Made by a program: the position numbers and the translations under genes
Shown here: positions 25,952 through 34,221 of the stretch, in pieces
How the letters are laid out: the number at the start of each line of letters is the position of its first letter
Position numbering within the stretch: position 1 is the stretch's first letter
The notes under the pieces: model-generated
What the model was told of the DNA's origin: nothing
Seen by the model: only the letters and a program-made list of their open reading frames with translations
The model's database searches: none
Assembly (NCBI RefSeq): GCF_001988955.1
Contig: NZ_CP014263.1
Span: 806,001-870,000 of the forward strand
From: Spirosoma montaniterrae
Lineage (GTDB): Bacteria; Bacteroidota; Bacteroidia; Cytophagales; Spirosomataceae
DNA: 64,000 bases
Reading direction: 5' to 3'

Positions 25952-26395
25952 TTACTTTTTGGGTTCAAACACATCAGCAACGCCAAATGATACAGGCAGG
26001 TTGTACTTAACATGAATTGGAAAGCCCGACTGTCTGCCGGGATTCCAGCGCGGCATAGCCTTCACAACGCGTAAAGCTTCTTCATTGCAGCCGTGGCCCA
26101 GGCCAAGCACCACATCAACGTCAGTTAGTTGTCCATCTTTTCGCACCACAAAGGTCACAAATACCCGGCCTTTCACACCTGCTTTCCGGGCTGATTCGGG
26201 GTATTGAACAGCTTGTTTGAGGTAATGATACAGGGCCTTTTCTCCACCCGGAAATGTTGGTGGTGTTTCAACAACGGTGAATACAATTTCTCCGTCAAAC
26301 TGGTTAGTTTGGCCCAGGCAGTCGATAGCCGTTTTGGGGGAGGTTAGCAAAAATAGTCCCCAAATAAGGGTGGGTAGCGGTTTAAAAATAAGCAT
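25952..26395 (-). CDS. TonB C-terminal domain protein
   Basis: A 147-residue exported protein with a hydrophobic N-terminus and a TonB C-terminal domain: PTFPGGEKALYHYLKQAVQYP, ARKAGVKGRVFVTFVV, and the closing FPIHVKYNLPVSF. Unlike true TonB it lacks a Pro-rich spacer. Such stand-alone domains in Bacteroidota may contact TonB-dependent receptors or be part of periplasmic signalling; a role with the adjacent SusCD pair is conceivable but not shown. Confidence 0.8.
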   Translation of the reverse strand: MLIFKPLPTLIWGLFLLTSPKTAIDCLGQTNQFDGEIVFTVVETPPTFPGGEKALYHYLKQAVQYPESARKAGVKGRVFVTFVVRKDGQLTDVDVVLGLGHGCNEEALRVVKAMPRWNPGRQSGFPIHVKYNLPVSFGVADVFEPKK

Positions 26396-26459
26396 AGCAT
26401 CGAAGCGGTTTAGTGCGATACTGTTTCGATGCTGGTTTTGGGGTGATTACACAAACGGC

Positions 26460-27236
26460 TTATAAACCATCGTACTCTTTTACCAGCGCGATGGCGTCGG
26501 CTTCGGTTTTCAGGCTGAGTTTGTCGGCAGCGGGTTTGAGCGCGTCGCGTTTGTCGGCGAGCGCGTCGAGCAGCGATTTCTTGCTCAGTTTAACTTTCGT
26601 CAGCGATTGGTCGGGTTTGAGCAGGTAATAAGTATTGGCGTCGGTGAAGGTATCGTAGCGATCACCGCTGGCGTAAGCACCTTTGAAATCGGCAGCCTGA
26701 AAGGTTTTTGAAACGCGTTTGAGCAGACTGGTTTTGCCCTCGTGCAATACCAGAAAATACCCACCGGCGGCTTCTGCTTCGCTGGTTTTGGCCGATGGAT
26801 ACCGCCGAAACAAGTACACCTGCCCCGCGCCGTTGTCTAACCGGAAATTTTGCACTGTAGCCCGGTCAATGATAATAGAATCATTTCCTTGCCGGGGCCG
26901 CAACAGAATCAGTGCCTGCCGGGCTGCATCGAATTTGAGTGGTACGTTCGTGTACGTTTTGCCGCCCACCAGATCAACCTGCCCATTGGTCCATTTGGGC
27001 AGAAAATAAGGTGTGCCAACCAGCCCTTCGTACCGATTATCGACCGTCAGGATGAATGAATTGGGCGTTATGCCCGCACCCTGCAACACATTGGCCCGTA
27101 AGTTAGCATCGGTCGTTTCGAGCGCGCTGGGACCTTGCGAAGTCGAAGTTGCCGCAGCCTTTCGCCGGGTAGTATCGGGTGTTTGCGCCAGTGCTGGCAG
27201 CACGGAAAGGCAGAGTAAAAGCAGATAGTAGCGCAT
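26460..27236 (-). CDS. Secreted hypothetical protein
   Basis: A 258-residue protein with a signal peptide (MRYYLLLLCLSVLPALAQ). I prefer the ATG at 27236 to the one at 27254, which touches the palindrome upstream. The mature part, beta-rich then basic-helical, includes LVGTPYFLPKWTNGQVDLVG and a C-terminal region rich in Lys and Asp. Similar secreted proteins of unknown function are common in Cytophagales. No motif suggests an activity. Confidence 0.75.
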   Translation of the reverse strand: MRYYLLLLCLSVLPALAQTPDTTRRKAAATSTSQGPSALETTDANLRANVLQGAGITPNSFILTVDNRYEGLVGTPYFLPKWTNGQVDLVGGKTYTNVPLKFDAARQALILLRPRQGNDSIIIDRATVQNFRLDNGAGQVYLFRRYPSAKTSEAEAAGGYFLVLHEGKTSLLKRVSKTFQAADFKGAYASGDRYDTFTDANTYYLLKPDQSLTKVKLSKKSLLDALADKRDALKPAADKLSLKTEADAIALVKEYDGL

Positions 27237-27254
27237 TAGAGACTTTATTAGCAT

Positions 27255-27300
27255 CTGTTTCCGTAAGGGGGCGACTTAAGTCGCCCCCTTACGGAAACAG
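27255..27300. repeat. 46-bp perfect palindrome without loop
   Basis: The sequence is perfectly self-complementary from 27255 to 27300, centre between 27277 and 27278 (CGACTT|AAGTCG), with 23-bp arms containing AAGGGGGCG. It lies 18 bases after the stop of the carboxynorspermidine dehydrogenase gene and immediately before the next gene, both on the minus strand. In RNA it would be a hairpin limiting read-through. Sequence differs from the other palindromes in the window. Confidence 0.85.
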
Positions 27301-27318
27301 GCGGTTCATGTGACTTCA

Positions 27319-28533
27319 TTAGTTCGGGTACTCGTGTGGAAGCGGAATATTTACACGCTCCTGTACGGGCAGTCCCTGCTTATTCATCTGCTCGATAAAC
27401 GGATCAGGGTCAAGTTCTTCGCAGTTCCAGACGCCGGGTTTCATCCAGACGCCGGTCAGCATCAGCATGGCGCCAATCATGGCCGGAACGCCCGTTGTGT
27501 AACTAACGGCCTGGCCGCGTACTTCCTTGTATGTCTCAGCATGGTCGCAGTTGTTCCAGATATAGTAGGTACGCTCTTCGCCGTCTTTTACGCCTTTAAT
27601 CTGACACCCGATACTGGTTTGACCGGTATAGTTTTCGCCGAGCGAGTCGGGCGCGGGCAGAACGGCTTTCAGGAATTCGAGCGGTACAATGTCCATGCCC
27701 TGAAACTTGACGGGGTCGATGCGGGTCATGCCCACGTTTTGCAACACGTCAAGATGGGTCAGATATGCCTGCCCAAAGGTCATCCAGAAGCGTGCCCGTT
27801 TCAGCGTCGGGAAGTTTTTAACGAGCGATTCCAATTCTTCGTGATAAAGCACATACGACTCGCGTGAGCCAATTTCGGGATAATCAATCGGCTTGTGAAT
27901 GCTCATGGCCGGAATTTCGACCCAGCCGCCGTTTTCCCAGTAGCGGCCCGGCTGCGTAATCTCGCGAATGTTGATTTCAGGATTGAAATTGGTAGCAAAC
28001 GCCTTGCCGTGATTGCCGGCGTTGCAGTCTACAATGTCTAAATAATCCATCCGGTCGAAATGGTGTTTGGCAGCATAGGCCGTAAACACCTGCGTGGCAC
28101 CGGGGTCGAAGCCGCAGCCGAGCAGGGCCATCAATCCGGCCTGTTCAAACCGCTCCTTGTAGGCCCACTGCCAGCTATATTCAAATTTGGCAACGTCTTT
28201 CGGCTCGTAATTGGCCGTGTCCATATAGTGAACTCCCGCTTCCAGACAGGCATCCATGATGGGTAAATCCTGATAGGGGAGAGCTACGTTAATGACCAAC
28301 ACCGGGCCAAACGACCGAATCAGAGCCACCGTGTCGGCCACTACGTCGGCATCGACCTGAGCCGTTTGAATAGTAACGCCGTGCATTTCCTGAATTTCGG
28401 CGGCTATCCGGTCACACTTCGACCGGGTGCGGCTTGCCAGCATAATGTTGGTGAATACGTGGCTGTTCATAGCACATTTGTGTGCTACAACACTACCCAC
28501 GCCCCCGGCTCCAATAATGAGCACTTTTGCCAT
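27319..28533 (-). CDS. Carboxynorspermidine/carboxyspermidine dehydrogenase
   Basis: A 404-residue saccharopine-dehydrogenase-family enzyme. It starts with the dinucleotide motif KVLIIGAGGVGSVVAHKCA, so the ATG at 28533 is used and not 28572. CGFDPGATQVFTAYAAKHHF and IWNNCDHAETYKEVRGQAVSYTTGVPA are typical of the Bacteroidota CANSDH/CASDH enzymes that reductively condense a diamine with aspartate semialdehyde. With NspC it completes a non-SpeE route to spermidine or norspermidine. The two genes are on the same strand but about 7 kb apart. Confidence 0.9.
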   Translation of the reverse strand: MAKVLIIGAGGVGSVVAHKCAMNSHVFTNIMLASRTRSKCDRIAAEIQEMHGVTIQTAQVDADVVADTVALIRSFGPVLVINVALPYQDLPIMDACLEAGVHYMDTANYEPKDVAKFEYSWQWAYKERFEQAGLMALLGCGFDPGATQVFTAYAAKHHFDRMDYLDIVDCNAGNHGKAFATNFNPEINIREITQPGRYWENGGWVEIPAMSIHKPIDYPEIGSRESYVLYHEELESLVKNFPTLKRARFWMTFGQAYLTHLDVLQNVGMTRIDPVKFQGMDIVPLEFLKAVLPAPDSLGENYTGQTSIGCQIKGVKDGEERTYYIWNNCDHAETYKEVRGQAVSYTTGVPAMIGAMLMLTGVWMKPGVWNCEELDPDPFIEQMNKQGLPVQERVNIPLPHEYPN

Positions 28534-28569
28534 ATTGTGGTTTGCGTTTGTTGCGTTTGGTTTCGGGCG

Positions 28570-28577
28570 CAAAGATA
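28570..28577 (-). promoter_or_regulatory. -7 element TATCTTTG
   Basis: On the minus strand TATCTTTG fits TAnnTTTG, 36 bases upstream of the dehydrogenase start at 28533. The leader contains repeated GTTTGCG words. No good -33 element was identified. Confidence 0.5.
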
Positions 28578-28633
28578 GAACAGTTGCCGCTTGGTGGCAT
28601 CAGTCAGGCTCGTAAAGTAGCTGGGTTGGAAAG

Positions 28634-28664
28634 TTGGATGCGAACATTATTTTTACTATATTTG
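28634..28664 (+). promoter_or_regulatory. Promoter TTG-N20-TATATTTG
   Basis: TTG at 28634-28636 and TATATTTG at 28657-28664 with a 20-base spacer match the Bacteroidota promoter layout well. It lies 41 bases before the start at 28706. A short inverted repeat TACTA...TAGTA spans the -7 element, which could serve as an operator. Confidence 0.6.
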
Positions 28665-28705
28665 TTTAGTAGATAATTCATTGAATTCTCAAAACACACT
28701 ACGTT

Positions 28706-29137
28706 ATGAAATTTACGTCTTCACTCGGTTCGTTTGAACTGTCGATTGTTGGCTACGGAAAGAAGGTATCGAACTGGCGCGAACGCAACCGGTTGCAGTG
28801 CCGTTTTTCGACGCATTGGCGTCAGCAAACCGATACGCAATCGGTGCCGTTACAGACGTGGGAAGTGAGCCGGTTGCTAAGCGGCCTGCGGTCACTGTGG
28901 AATAAAGCAGCTAATCATATTGAGCTGACATTTACCAATCCGGGATTAAGCGTAGAAGCCACGGCACTGCCCAACGAACAATACAGGCTCCAAATTCAAT
29001 TAGATAATGAATTAACGCCTTCGTGGCATCAATACCCCGATTTTCCGGTATCGATGGATATGACCTTAAACCGGAATCAGTTACAGGAAGCGATCAAGGA
29101 CTTATCGGGCCAACTGGCGGCTTTTCCTGAGCGATAA
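28706..29137 (+). CDS. WapI-like (immunity-type) protein, paralog 1
   Basis: A 143-residue cytoplasmic protein, paralogous to the one at 29292. Order of shared features: FELSIVGY at the start, a Trp-rich central strand, TWEVSRLLSGLRSLW, TNPGLSVEATAL, YRLQIQLDNELTPSWHQY, and a terminal AIKDLSGQLAAFPER. This pattern agrees with the WapI/DUF immunity family, whose members can neutralise polymorphic toxins, but many copies stand alone. No toxin gene is adjacent. The family call rests on pattern memory only. Confidence 0.6.
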   Translation: MKFTSSLGSFELSIVGYGKKVSNWRERNRLQCRFSTHWRQQTDTQSVPLQTWEVSRLLSGLRSLWNKAANHIELTFTNPGLSVEATALPNEQYRLQIQLDNELTPSWHQYPDFPVSMDMTLNRNQLQEAIKDLSGQLAAFPER

Positions 29138-29161
29138 CTCAGTAGTATGCACCGGGTTAAT

Positions 29162-29200
29162 ATCCCGAACGGATTGGGTCGATCCGTTCGGGATTTGTGT
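29162..29200 (+). terminator. Intrinsic terminator
   Basis: A 13-bp stem (29162-29174 with 29182-29194, TCCCGAACGGAT type) is followed by TTGTGTTT. It separates the two WapI-like genes, so each probably has its own transcript. Confidence 0.75.
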
Positions 29201-29291
29201 TTCATGACGTATATGCCTATCTTTCAGACGTATATATACGATTTCTCTTAATAACCAACGAATTACGTGGCCCATAGAGGTCGCTTTTGCT

Positions 29292-29732
29292 ATGCTCCTG
29301 ACCGGACAACGCAGCTTTTTTGAACTTAATATTCTGGATTATGAACATGACGCGGCCAACCCGGTCATGGCCGACCGGAATTTGTTGTGGATCGCCATCC
29401 GGTCGGGCTGGCAGCATCACCAGTCAACCTCAACGGCAGCTATTTTACATACCTATGAGGTGGAAACACTTCTTGGCTGGATGCGTCATTTATACACGAC
29501 AGGACGTCCGTTACCCCGGCTCTTATTTTCAGAACCCTGCCTGAGCGTTGAGTGCATATCGGCTGATACTGATGAATTTTTGCTACAGATAAAACTGGCC
29601 TATGAGATAGCCCCTGATTGGCATTCTGACCCATTTCTACCTTTCTGGTTACCTGTTGTAGTGTCAAAACGGAAGTTAGCCGAGGCAATTGACGAATTAT
29701 CGGGCCAGTTTATAAATTTTCCCGTACGATAA
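29292..29732 (+). CDS. WapI-like (immunity-type) protein, paralog 2
   Basis: A 146-residue paralog of the previous gene. It keeps FFELNILDYEHD, the TYEVETLLGWMRHLY helix, FSEPCLSVECIS, FLLQIKLAYEIAPDWH and the closing IDELSGQFINFPVR. Overall identity is moderate, so the duplication is not recent. Direct repeats of GACGTATAT lie about 60-85 bases upstream of its start. Function is presumed the same as for paralog 1; no partner toxin is visible. Confidence 0.6.
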   Translation: MLLTGQRSFFELNILDYEHDAANPVMADRNLLWIAIRSGWQHHQSTSTAAILHTYEVETLLGWMRHLYTTGRPLPRLLFSEPCLSVECISADTDEFLLQIKLAYEIAPDWHSDPFLPFWLPVVVSKRKLAEAIDELSGQFINFPVR

Positions 29733-29864
29733 TCACGTTACCGCTTGGTAACAGCGAATCTATTCTACATATTTGTACCCAGACTTGTCTGTCGGTAGCG
29801 TTATATAGTTGCTATCCTATGAGGGGTTTTACATGCCTAATTATTACACTAACCAATCACGAGT

Positions 29865-30506
29865 ATGAAAGTCGTCAAGCGTAGAAACCGCCAGATGACC
29901 ATGGAACGCATCCTGCGGGCTATGGGAGACGTAATGGCCGAAAGAGGTACTGCCAAAGCTGGTATCAATGCCGTAGCCGAGCAGGCAGGCGTAAACAAAG
30001 TACTGATCTACCGTTATTTTGGCGGATGGAACGGGCTACTTGAAGCCTATGTTCATCGGGGATTTTTCCTGTCGATGTTCAATGACAAGTTCCTCGATCA
30101 GGTGCCGGATAACCTGACCCCCGAAACCCGCAGTAAGGTATGGTCGGAATACACCATTCAGTTTATGCGCGAGTTTCGGCAGCGCAAACCATCGCAGGAA
30201 CTGATTCGCTGGGAAATGACCAACGGCGAAACCGAACTGGCCCGCCGTTTGGCCGAATTCCGCGACAAATCGTACAAAACGCTGGTAACGAAACTGGCCC
30301 CTTACAACGATTTCGACCCTATTGCCATCACCAGCCTGATGGTATCGGCAGTAACGTATATCGTGCTGACCAGCACGCAGCGTGATCATATCGTTGATAT
30401 TGACCTTACGTCTGAAGCGGGTTGGGAGCGGCTCGAAACGGCCATCCGCCGAATCTACTCCAGCCTGAACATCGCCCTCGAGCGCGAAAAAGCAAAAGAG
30501 AAGTAG
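29865..30506 (+). CDS. TetR/AcrR-family transcriptional regulator
   Basis: A 213-residue regulator with an N-terminal TetR helix-turn-helix (residues ~12-58: RILRAMGDVMAERGTAKAG, then VAEQAGVNKVLIYRYFGG) and a helical ligand-binding domain. Nothing in the C-terminal part identifies the ligand. The neighbours give no clear target: it stands between the WapI-like pair and the convergent peptidase. It ends before a palindromic repeat that likely terminates it. Confidence 0.9.
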   Translation: MKVVKRRNRQMTMERILRAMGDVMAERGTAKAGINAVAEQAGVNKVLIYRYFGGWNGLLEAYVHRGFFLSMFNDKFLDQVPDNLTPETRSKVWSEYTIQFMREFRQRKPSQELIRWEMTNGETELARRLAEFRDKSYKTLVTKLAPYNDFDPIAITSLMVSAVTYIVLTSTQRDHIVDIDLTSEAGWERLETAIRRIYSSLNIALEREKAKEK

Positions 30507-30521
30507 TTTTGTAGTGAAAAA

Positions 30522-30586
30522 TGAAAAGTGAAAAGTTGGCTGACGCATAGAGGACCTGTAGGCGTCAGCCAACTTTTCACTTTTCA
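30522..30586. repeat. 25-bp inverted repeat of the AAAAGTG family (copy 3)
   Basis: Arms 30522-30546 and 30562-30586 are perfect 25-bp complements with a 15-base loop. Outer halves are AAAAGTG words as at 18192 and 20164; the inner halves are TTGGCTGACGC. It begins 16 bases after the TetR stop, and its right arm contains the stop codon and last codons (SEK) of the convergent aminopeptidase gene. Confidence 0.8.
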
Positions 30587-31875
30587 CTCATCATTCCTTC
30601 AATCTCCTCCGCTTCGAGCGGGATGTTTGCCATCAGGTCGATGTTGCCCGAATCAGTCAATAATACGTTGTTTTCGAGTCGGATGCCTAACTTCTCCTCC
30701 CGGATGTAAATGCCCGGCTCTACGGTAAACACCATGCCCGGCTCCATACGCCGGTATTTGTTGCCCACGTCGTGAACGTCGAGTCCCAGGAAGTGCGACG
30801 TGCCGTGCATGAAATATTTTTTGTACAAGGGCGCATCGGGGTTTTGTTTCGCTACCTCGTGCCGGTCGAGCAGGCCCAGTCCAATCAGTTCTGACTCCAT
30901 AATTTTGCCGACTTCGCGGTGATAGTCGTCCCACAGATTGCCGGGGCGTAGCATCTGTTTTGCCTCTTTCATTACGCGCAGCACGGCATCATAAACGGCC
31001 CGTTGCCGGGCTGTAAACCGACCATTGACCGGAAGAGTCCGGGTCATGTCGGCGTTATAATTAGCATATTCAGCACCCAGATCGAGCAGCAGTACGTCGC
31101 CAGCCTGGCATTGCTGGCTGTTGTCGACGTAATGCAGTACGCAGCTATTGGCTCCCGATGCTATGATGGGCGAATAGGCCGTGCCGCGCGACCGATGCCG
31201 CAGAAACTCGTGCATCATCTCGGCCTCGATTTCGTATTCCCAAACGCCCGGTTTCACGAACGTCAGCAATCGCCGGAACATGCGGTCGGTGATGTCGATG
31301 GCGGTTTGGATGAGCGGAATTTCGAGCGGCTGCTTAATAGCCCGCAGGTGGTGCATGAGCGGAGCCAGCCGTTCGAGCCGGTGTAGCGGGTAACGCTGCC
31401 TGAACTCGTCGACGAAGCGGGCATCACGGGTTTGCACGTCTATCGTTGCGCGGGTGTGTTCGTTGGTATTCAGATACACCTGTTCGGCCTCGAAAACCAT
31501 CTGCCCGAAGACCTGCTCGAACTGGTGGGTCCAGTAGATTTGCCGCTGTGGCAGACCCGTTACCTGCTCGGCTTCGGCTTTGGTGAGTTTGTGACCTTCC
31601 CAGATTTCAATCTGTTCGCTCGTTTCGCGCAGAAACAGCACCTCGCGAAATTTAGGATCGGGATGGTCGGGGAAAAGTACGAACTGGGTTTCTTCCTGGT
31701 CAACGCCGGTCAGGTAAAACAGATCGTTATTTTGCCGAAATGTCATGGTGCCGTCGGCATTGGTGGGCATAATGTCGTTGGCATTCAGAACAACCAGCGA
31801 GTTGGGTTTGAGCAGAGCCGTGAGCCGTTGCCGATTCTGAACAAACAAAGACGGGTCAATGGGTAAATAGCGCAT
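30577..31875 (-). CDS. Xaa-Pro aminopeptidase (M24B)
   Basis: A 432-residue peptidase releasing N-terminal residues before proline. The N-terminal creatinase-like domain has FYLTGVDQEETQFVLFPD; the pita-bread domain contains the dimetal ligands in LLLDLGAEY, NADMTRTLP, HGTSHFLGLDVHD, FTVEPGIYI and IRLENNVL. The start at 31875 is used (RYLPIDPSLF); the longer frame crosses the promoter. The final residues MSEK are read from a palindromic repeat that overlaps the stop, so the natural C-terminus may have been altered. Confidence 0.93.
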   Translation of the reverse strand: MRYLPIDPSLFVQNRQRLTALLKPNSLVVLNANDIMPTNADGTMTFRQNNDLFYLTGVDQEETQFVLFPDHPDPKFREVLFLRETSEQIEIWEGHKLTKAEAEQVTGLPQRQIYWTHQFEQVFGQMVFEAEQVYLNTNEHTRATIDVQTRDARFVDEFRQRYPLHRLERLAPLMHHLRAIKQPLEIPLIQTAIDITDRMFRRLLTFVKPGVWEYEIEAEMMHEFLRHRSRGTAYSPIIASGANSCVLHYVDNSQQCQAGDVLLLDLGAEYANYNADMTRTLPVNGRFTARQRAVYDAVLRVMKEAKQMLRPGNLWDDYHREVGKIMESELIGLGLLDRHEVAKQNPDAPLYKKYFMHGTSHFLGLDVHDVGNKYRRMEPGMVFTVEPGIYIREEKLGIRLENNVLLTDSGNIDLMANIPLEAEEIEGMMSEK

Positions 31876-31904
31876 CGAACATGAATGAGTAAGCCTGTAT
31901 CTGG

Positions 31905-31912
31905 CAAAAATA
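31905..31912 (-). promoter_or_regulatory. -7 element TATTTTTG
   Basis: Minus-strand TATTTTTG, a TAnnTTTG match, 29 bases upstream of the aminopeptidase start at 31875. Confidence 0.5.
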
Positions 31913-31986
31913 CAAAGCCCCGGTACAGATTTGCCCAAAATCGTGCATCTTTAACGGCTTAACCGAAATCATCTGATTACACAACT

Positions 31987-32535
31987 ATGTTCTCCCACCC
32001 ATGGCGGCTATGGATAGCCGCGAGCTTCTACTTTTTTTCTCAGATAAACCCCATTTTCGCACAAACGGCTTATGACGTTTCGCCCGGCCAACCCGCCCAA
32101 CTGAATGGCGTTGAATACGGTGTTGAGGTATTGAACGAACGCTCGAAAGATGTGAAAACGGAAGAATACAACCGCGTCGAACTGGGACTTTATGTAGCCA
32201 ATCGGAGCGGCTGTACTAAACTGATCTTCCCACGTCAAACCCTGTTCGGCACCGAAAGCGACCCCGATTTACTGGCTACGTTCGATTGCCTGAACGCCAC
32301 CGGCAAGCGCATGACCAGCAAAAGCGGCACCGTCTCGGCCCGGCCCTTTACTATACCCTACAAGCAGACGGTGAAATCTGCCGAGGGTAAAGACGTGGTT
32401 ACTACTACCGATGTTCCCGCCGGTTTTATACTCCGAAACGGCGAGAGCATCACTAACCGAATTATCGTAATTGTGCCGTCTGGTGAACAACCACGCCTTC
32501 GGGTGCGTATTAAAGAAATAGTCGATACGTTTTAA
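31987..32535 (+). CDS. Secreted hypothetical protein
   Basis: A 182-residue protein with a signal peptide (hydrophobic core, cleavage near IFAQ) and a single beta-rich domain of about 150 residues containing YGVEVLNERS, VELGLYVANRSGC and RLRVRIKEIVDTF. I do not recognise the family. It is eight bases upstream of a subtilase gene, so the two are almost surely co-transcribed; it could be a substrate, inhibitor or unrelated. Confidence 0.75.
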   Translation: MFSHPWRLWIAASFYFFSQINPIFAQTAYDVSPGQPAQLNGVEYGVEVLNERSKDVKTEEYNRVELGLYVANRSGCTKLIFPRQTLFGTESDPDLLATFDCLNATGKRMTSKSGTVSARPFTIPYKQTVKSAEGKDVVTTTDVPAGFILRNGESITNRIIVIVPSGEQPRLRVRIKEIVDTF

Positions 32536-32543
32536 TTCTGCCG

Positions 32544-34091
32544 ATGAAACGATTTGCCATAGGATTGGTTGGGTTAGGGCTGCTTATCAGCAACTTGACG
32601 CTGGCTCAGCCAGCAGCCAGCGCACCGAAATACTGGATTCTGTTCGACGCTAAAAACACCGCCGATGCCCCGGCCTTGGCACCCGCATCGCTTAGCCGCC
32701 GACAGCAGCAGAACCTGCCGCTCGATGATACTGATCGGCCTGTTCAGGCGTCGTATTTGGAGCAACTGGCCGGGCTGGAGGTGCACATCGAGTGCCGGTC
32801 GCGCTGGCTTAACGCGGTGTCGGCCCGGTTAACTACGGCGCAGGTGGCGCAGGTGCAGACGTTGCCGTTTGTGAAAGCCATCCAGGCCATCGATCCGGCT
32901 ATCACGATTACGGCCCTCGACCTGCCTGCCAATCCGCAGTTGGCACCGGTGATGAATCAGATTCAGGCATCAGATTTTTCTCGGGCGGGCCTGACAGGCC
33001 GTTTCGTGACCATTGGCGTAATCGATGCCGGGTTTTTCGGGGCCGACTCGACCAACGCGCTCAAACACGTATTTGCCCGGCAGGGAGTAAAGCAGGTGCG
33101 CGATTACGTGAACAACGCCAAAACGCGCGGCAACCTGCTTCGCACGATGGAAACCATGTCTGACTTTCACGGCACCGAAGTGCTGGCCGCTATTGCTGGC
33201 AGCGACCCCACCGACAATATTCAGTACGGGCTGGCAACCGACGCGCAGTTTTATCTGGCCCGCACCGATCAGGGCAACCGCGAATTCAGGGGCGAGGAAG
33301 ATAACTGGGTGGCTGCTATGGAATGGATGGACAGCCTCGGTGTGCGGCTCATCAACACCTCGCTGGGCTACGCTAAAGGCATGAGCAATCCGAAAGAAAA
33401 CTATTTGCCCAGCCAAATGGATGGTCATACCAGTCTCATTAGCCGGGCCGCCCAACTGGCCGCCGACAAAAAAGGTATTCTCATCATTGTGTCGGCAGGC
33501 AACGAAGGCGAAGACCGTTCGTGGCGCATCATCAGCACCCCCGCCGATGCGCAGGGCGTACTGGCTATCGGTGCTACGAACGACCGGCTCTGGAACCGCA
33601 TTGGCTACAGCAGCATTGGTCCCGAAAGTCTGCCGTACCTGAAACCCAACGTGTCGTGTTTTTCGCGCTATGGCACCTCACTGTCGGCTCCGGTCATTAC
33701 CGGCTTTGCAGCCTGTTTGATGCAGGCGAATCCGAAGTTAACAAATAAAGAGGTGATTGAGATTATCGAAAAATCGTCACATCTGTATCCTTACGGAAAT
33801 AATTACGTTGGCTACGGTGTGCCACAGGCGTCGCGGGCGTTGGCACTGCTGAAGAATCAGCCGCTGCCTGCCACAGCCCATTTGGTAAAGGCGTCGGGCA
33901 AAACGTGGTCGTTGCCGGTCAGTACGTCAGAAACGATAGTATCGGTTTTCCACAAGAAAAACGGACTACACGTATTGCAGCAGGAAGCGGTTAAAGTACA
34001 GAATGGCCGGGTTGTGCTGCATCGGGAAAAAGGCGAGAAGCAAACAACCGTTGATTTAAAGAGAAAAGTAATAGAAGTGATTTGGGAGTAA
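32544..34091 (+). CDS. Subtilisin-like serine protease (S8), secreted
   Basis: A 515-residue exported protease. After a signal peptide and a propeptide-like region (~30-130), the S8 domain shows the triad Asp161 (GVIDAGFFG), His209 (DFHGTEVLA) and Ser379 (GTSLSAPV), with the oxyanion Asn in VSAGNEGED. The C-terminal ~85 residues are beta-rich and may be a sorting or pro-region, without the usual T9SS WPNP start. Probably acts in protein degradation or maturation at the cell envelope. Confidence 0.9.
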   Translation: MKRFAIGLVGLGLLISNLTLAQPAASAPKYWILFDAKNTADAPALAPASLSRRQQQNLPLDDTDRPVQASYLEQLAGLEVHIECRSRWLNAVSARLTTAQVAQVQTLPFVKAIQAIDPAITITALDLPANPQLAPVMNQIQASDFSRAGLTGRFVTIGVIDAGFFGADSTNALKHVFARQGVKQVRDYVNNAKTRGNLLRTMETMSDFHGTEVLAAIAGSDPTDNIQYGLATDAQFYLARTDQGNREFRGEEDNWVAAMEWMDSLGVRLINTSLGYAKGMSNPKENYLPSQMDGHTSLISRAAQLAADKKGILIIVSAGNEGEDRSWRIISTPADAQGVLAIGATNDRLWNRIGYSSIGPESLPYLKPNVSCFSRYGTSLSAPVITGFAACLMQANPKLTNKEVIEIIEKSSHLYPYGNNYVGYGVPQASRALALLKNQPLPATAHLVKASGKTWSLPVSTSETIVSVFHKKNGLHVLQQEAVKVQNGRVVLHREKGEKQTTVDLKRKVIEVIWE

Positions 34092-34158
34092 TCTGCTGTC
34101 GGGTGAACTAACTGGCACTGTCGGGCGTTTTCGGGCTATTAATAGGATTTATGGCTGA

Positions 34159-34166
34159 TATTTTTG
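34159..34166 (+). promoter_or_regulatory. -7 element TATTTTTG
   Basis: A TAnnTTTG match 56 bases before the GTG start of the hybrid sensor. No strong -33 box was found. Confidence 0.4.
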
Positions 34167-34221
34167 ACTATAGCCATGATAGTAAACGATTTGCCCGATT
34201 TATAATAGACGCACTAATTCG

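Noticed and set aside
27255..27300. Considered as a phage attachment or dimer-resolution (dif) site
   Set aside because: No integrase nearby, and the sequence is a GC-rich perfect palindrome unlike the 28-bp dif consensus.
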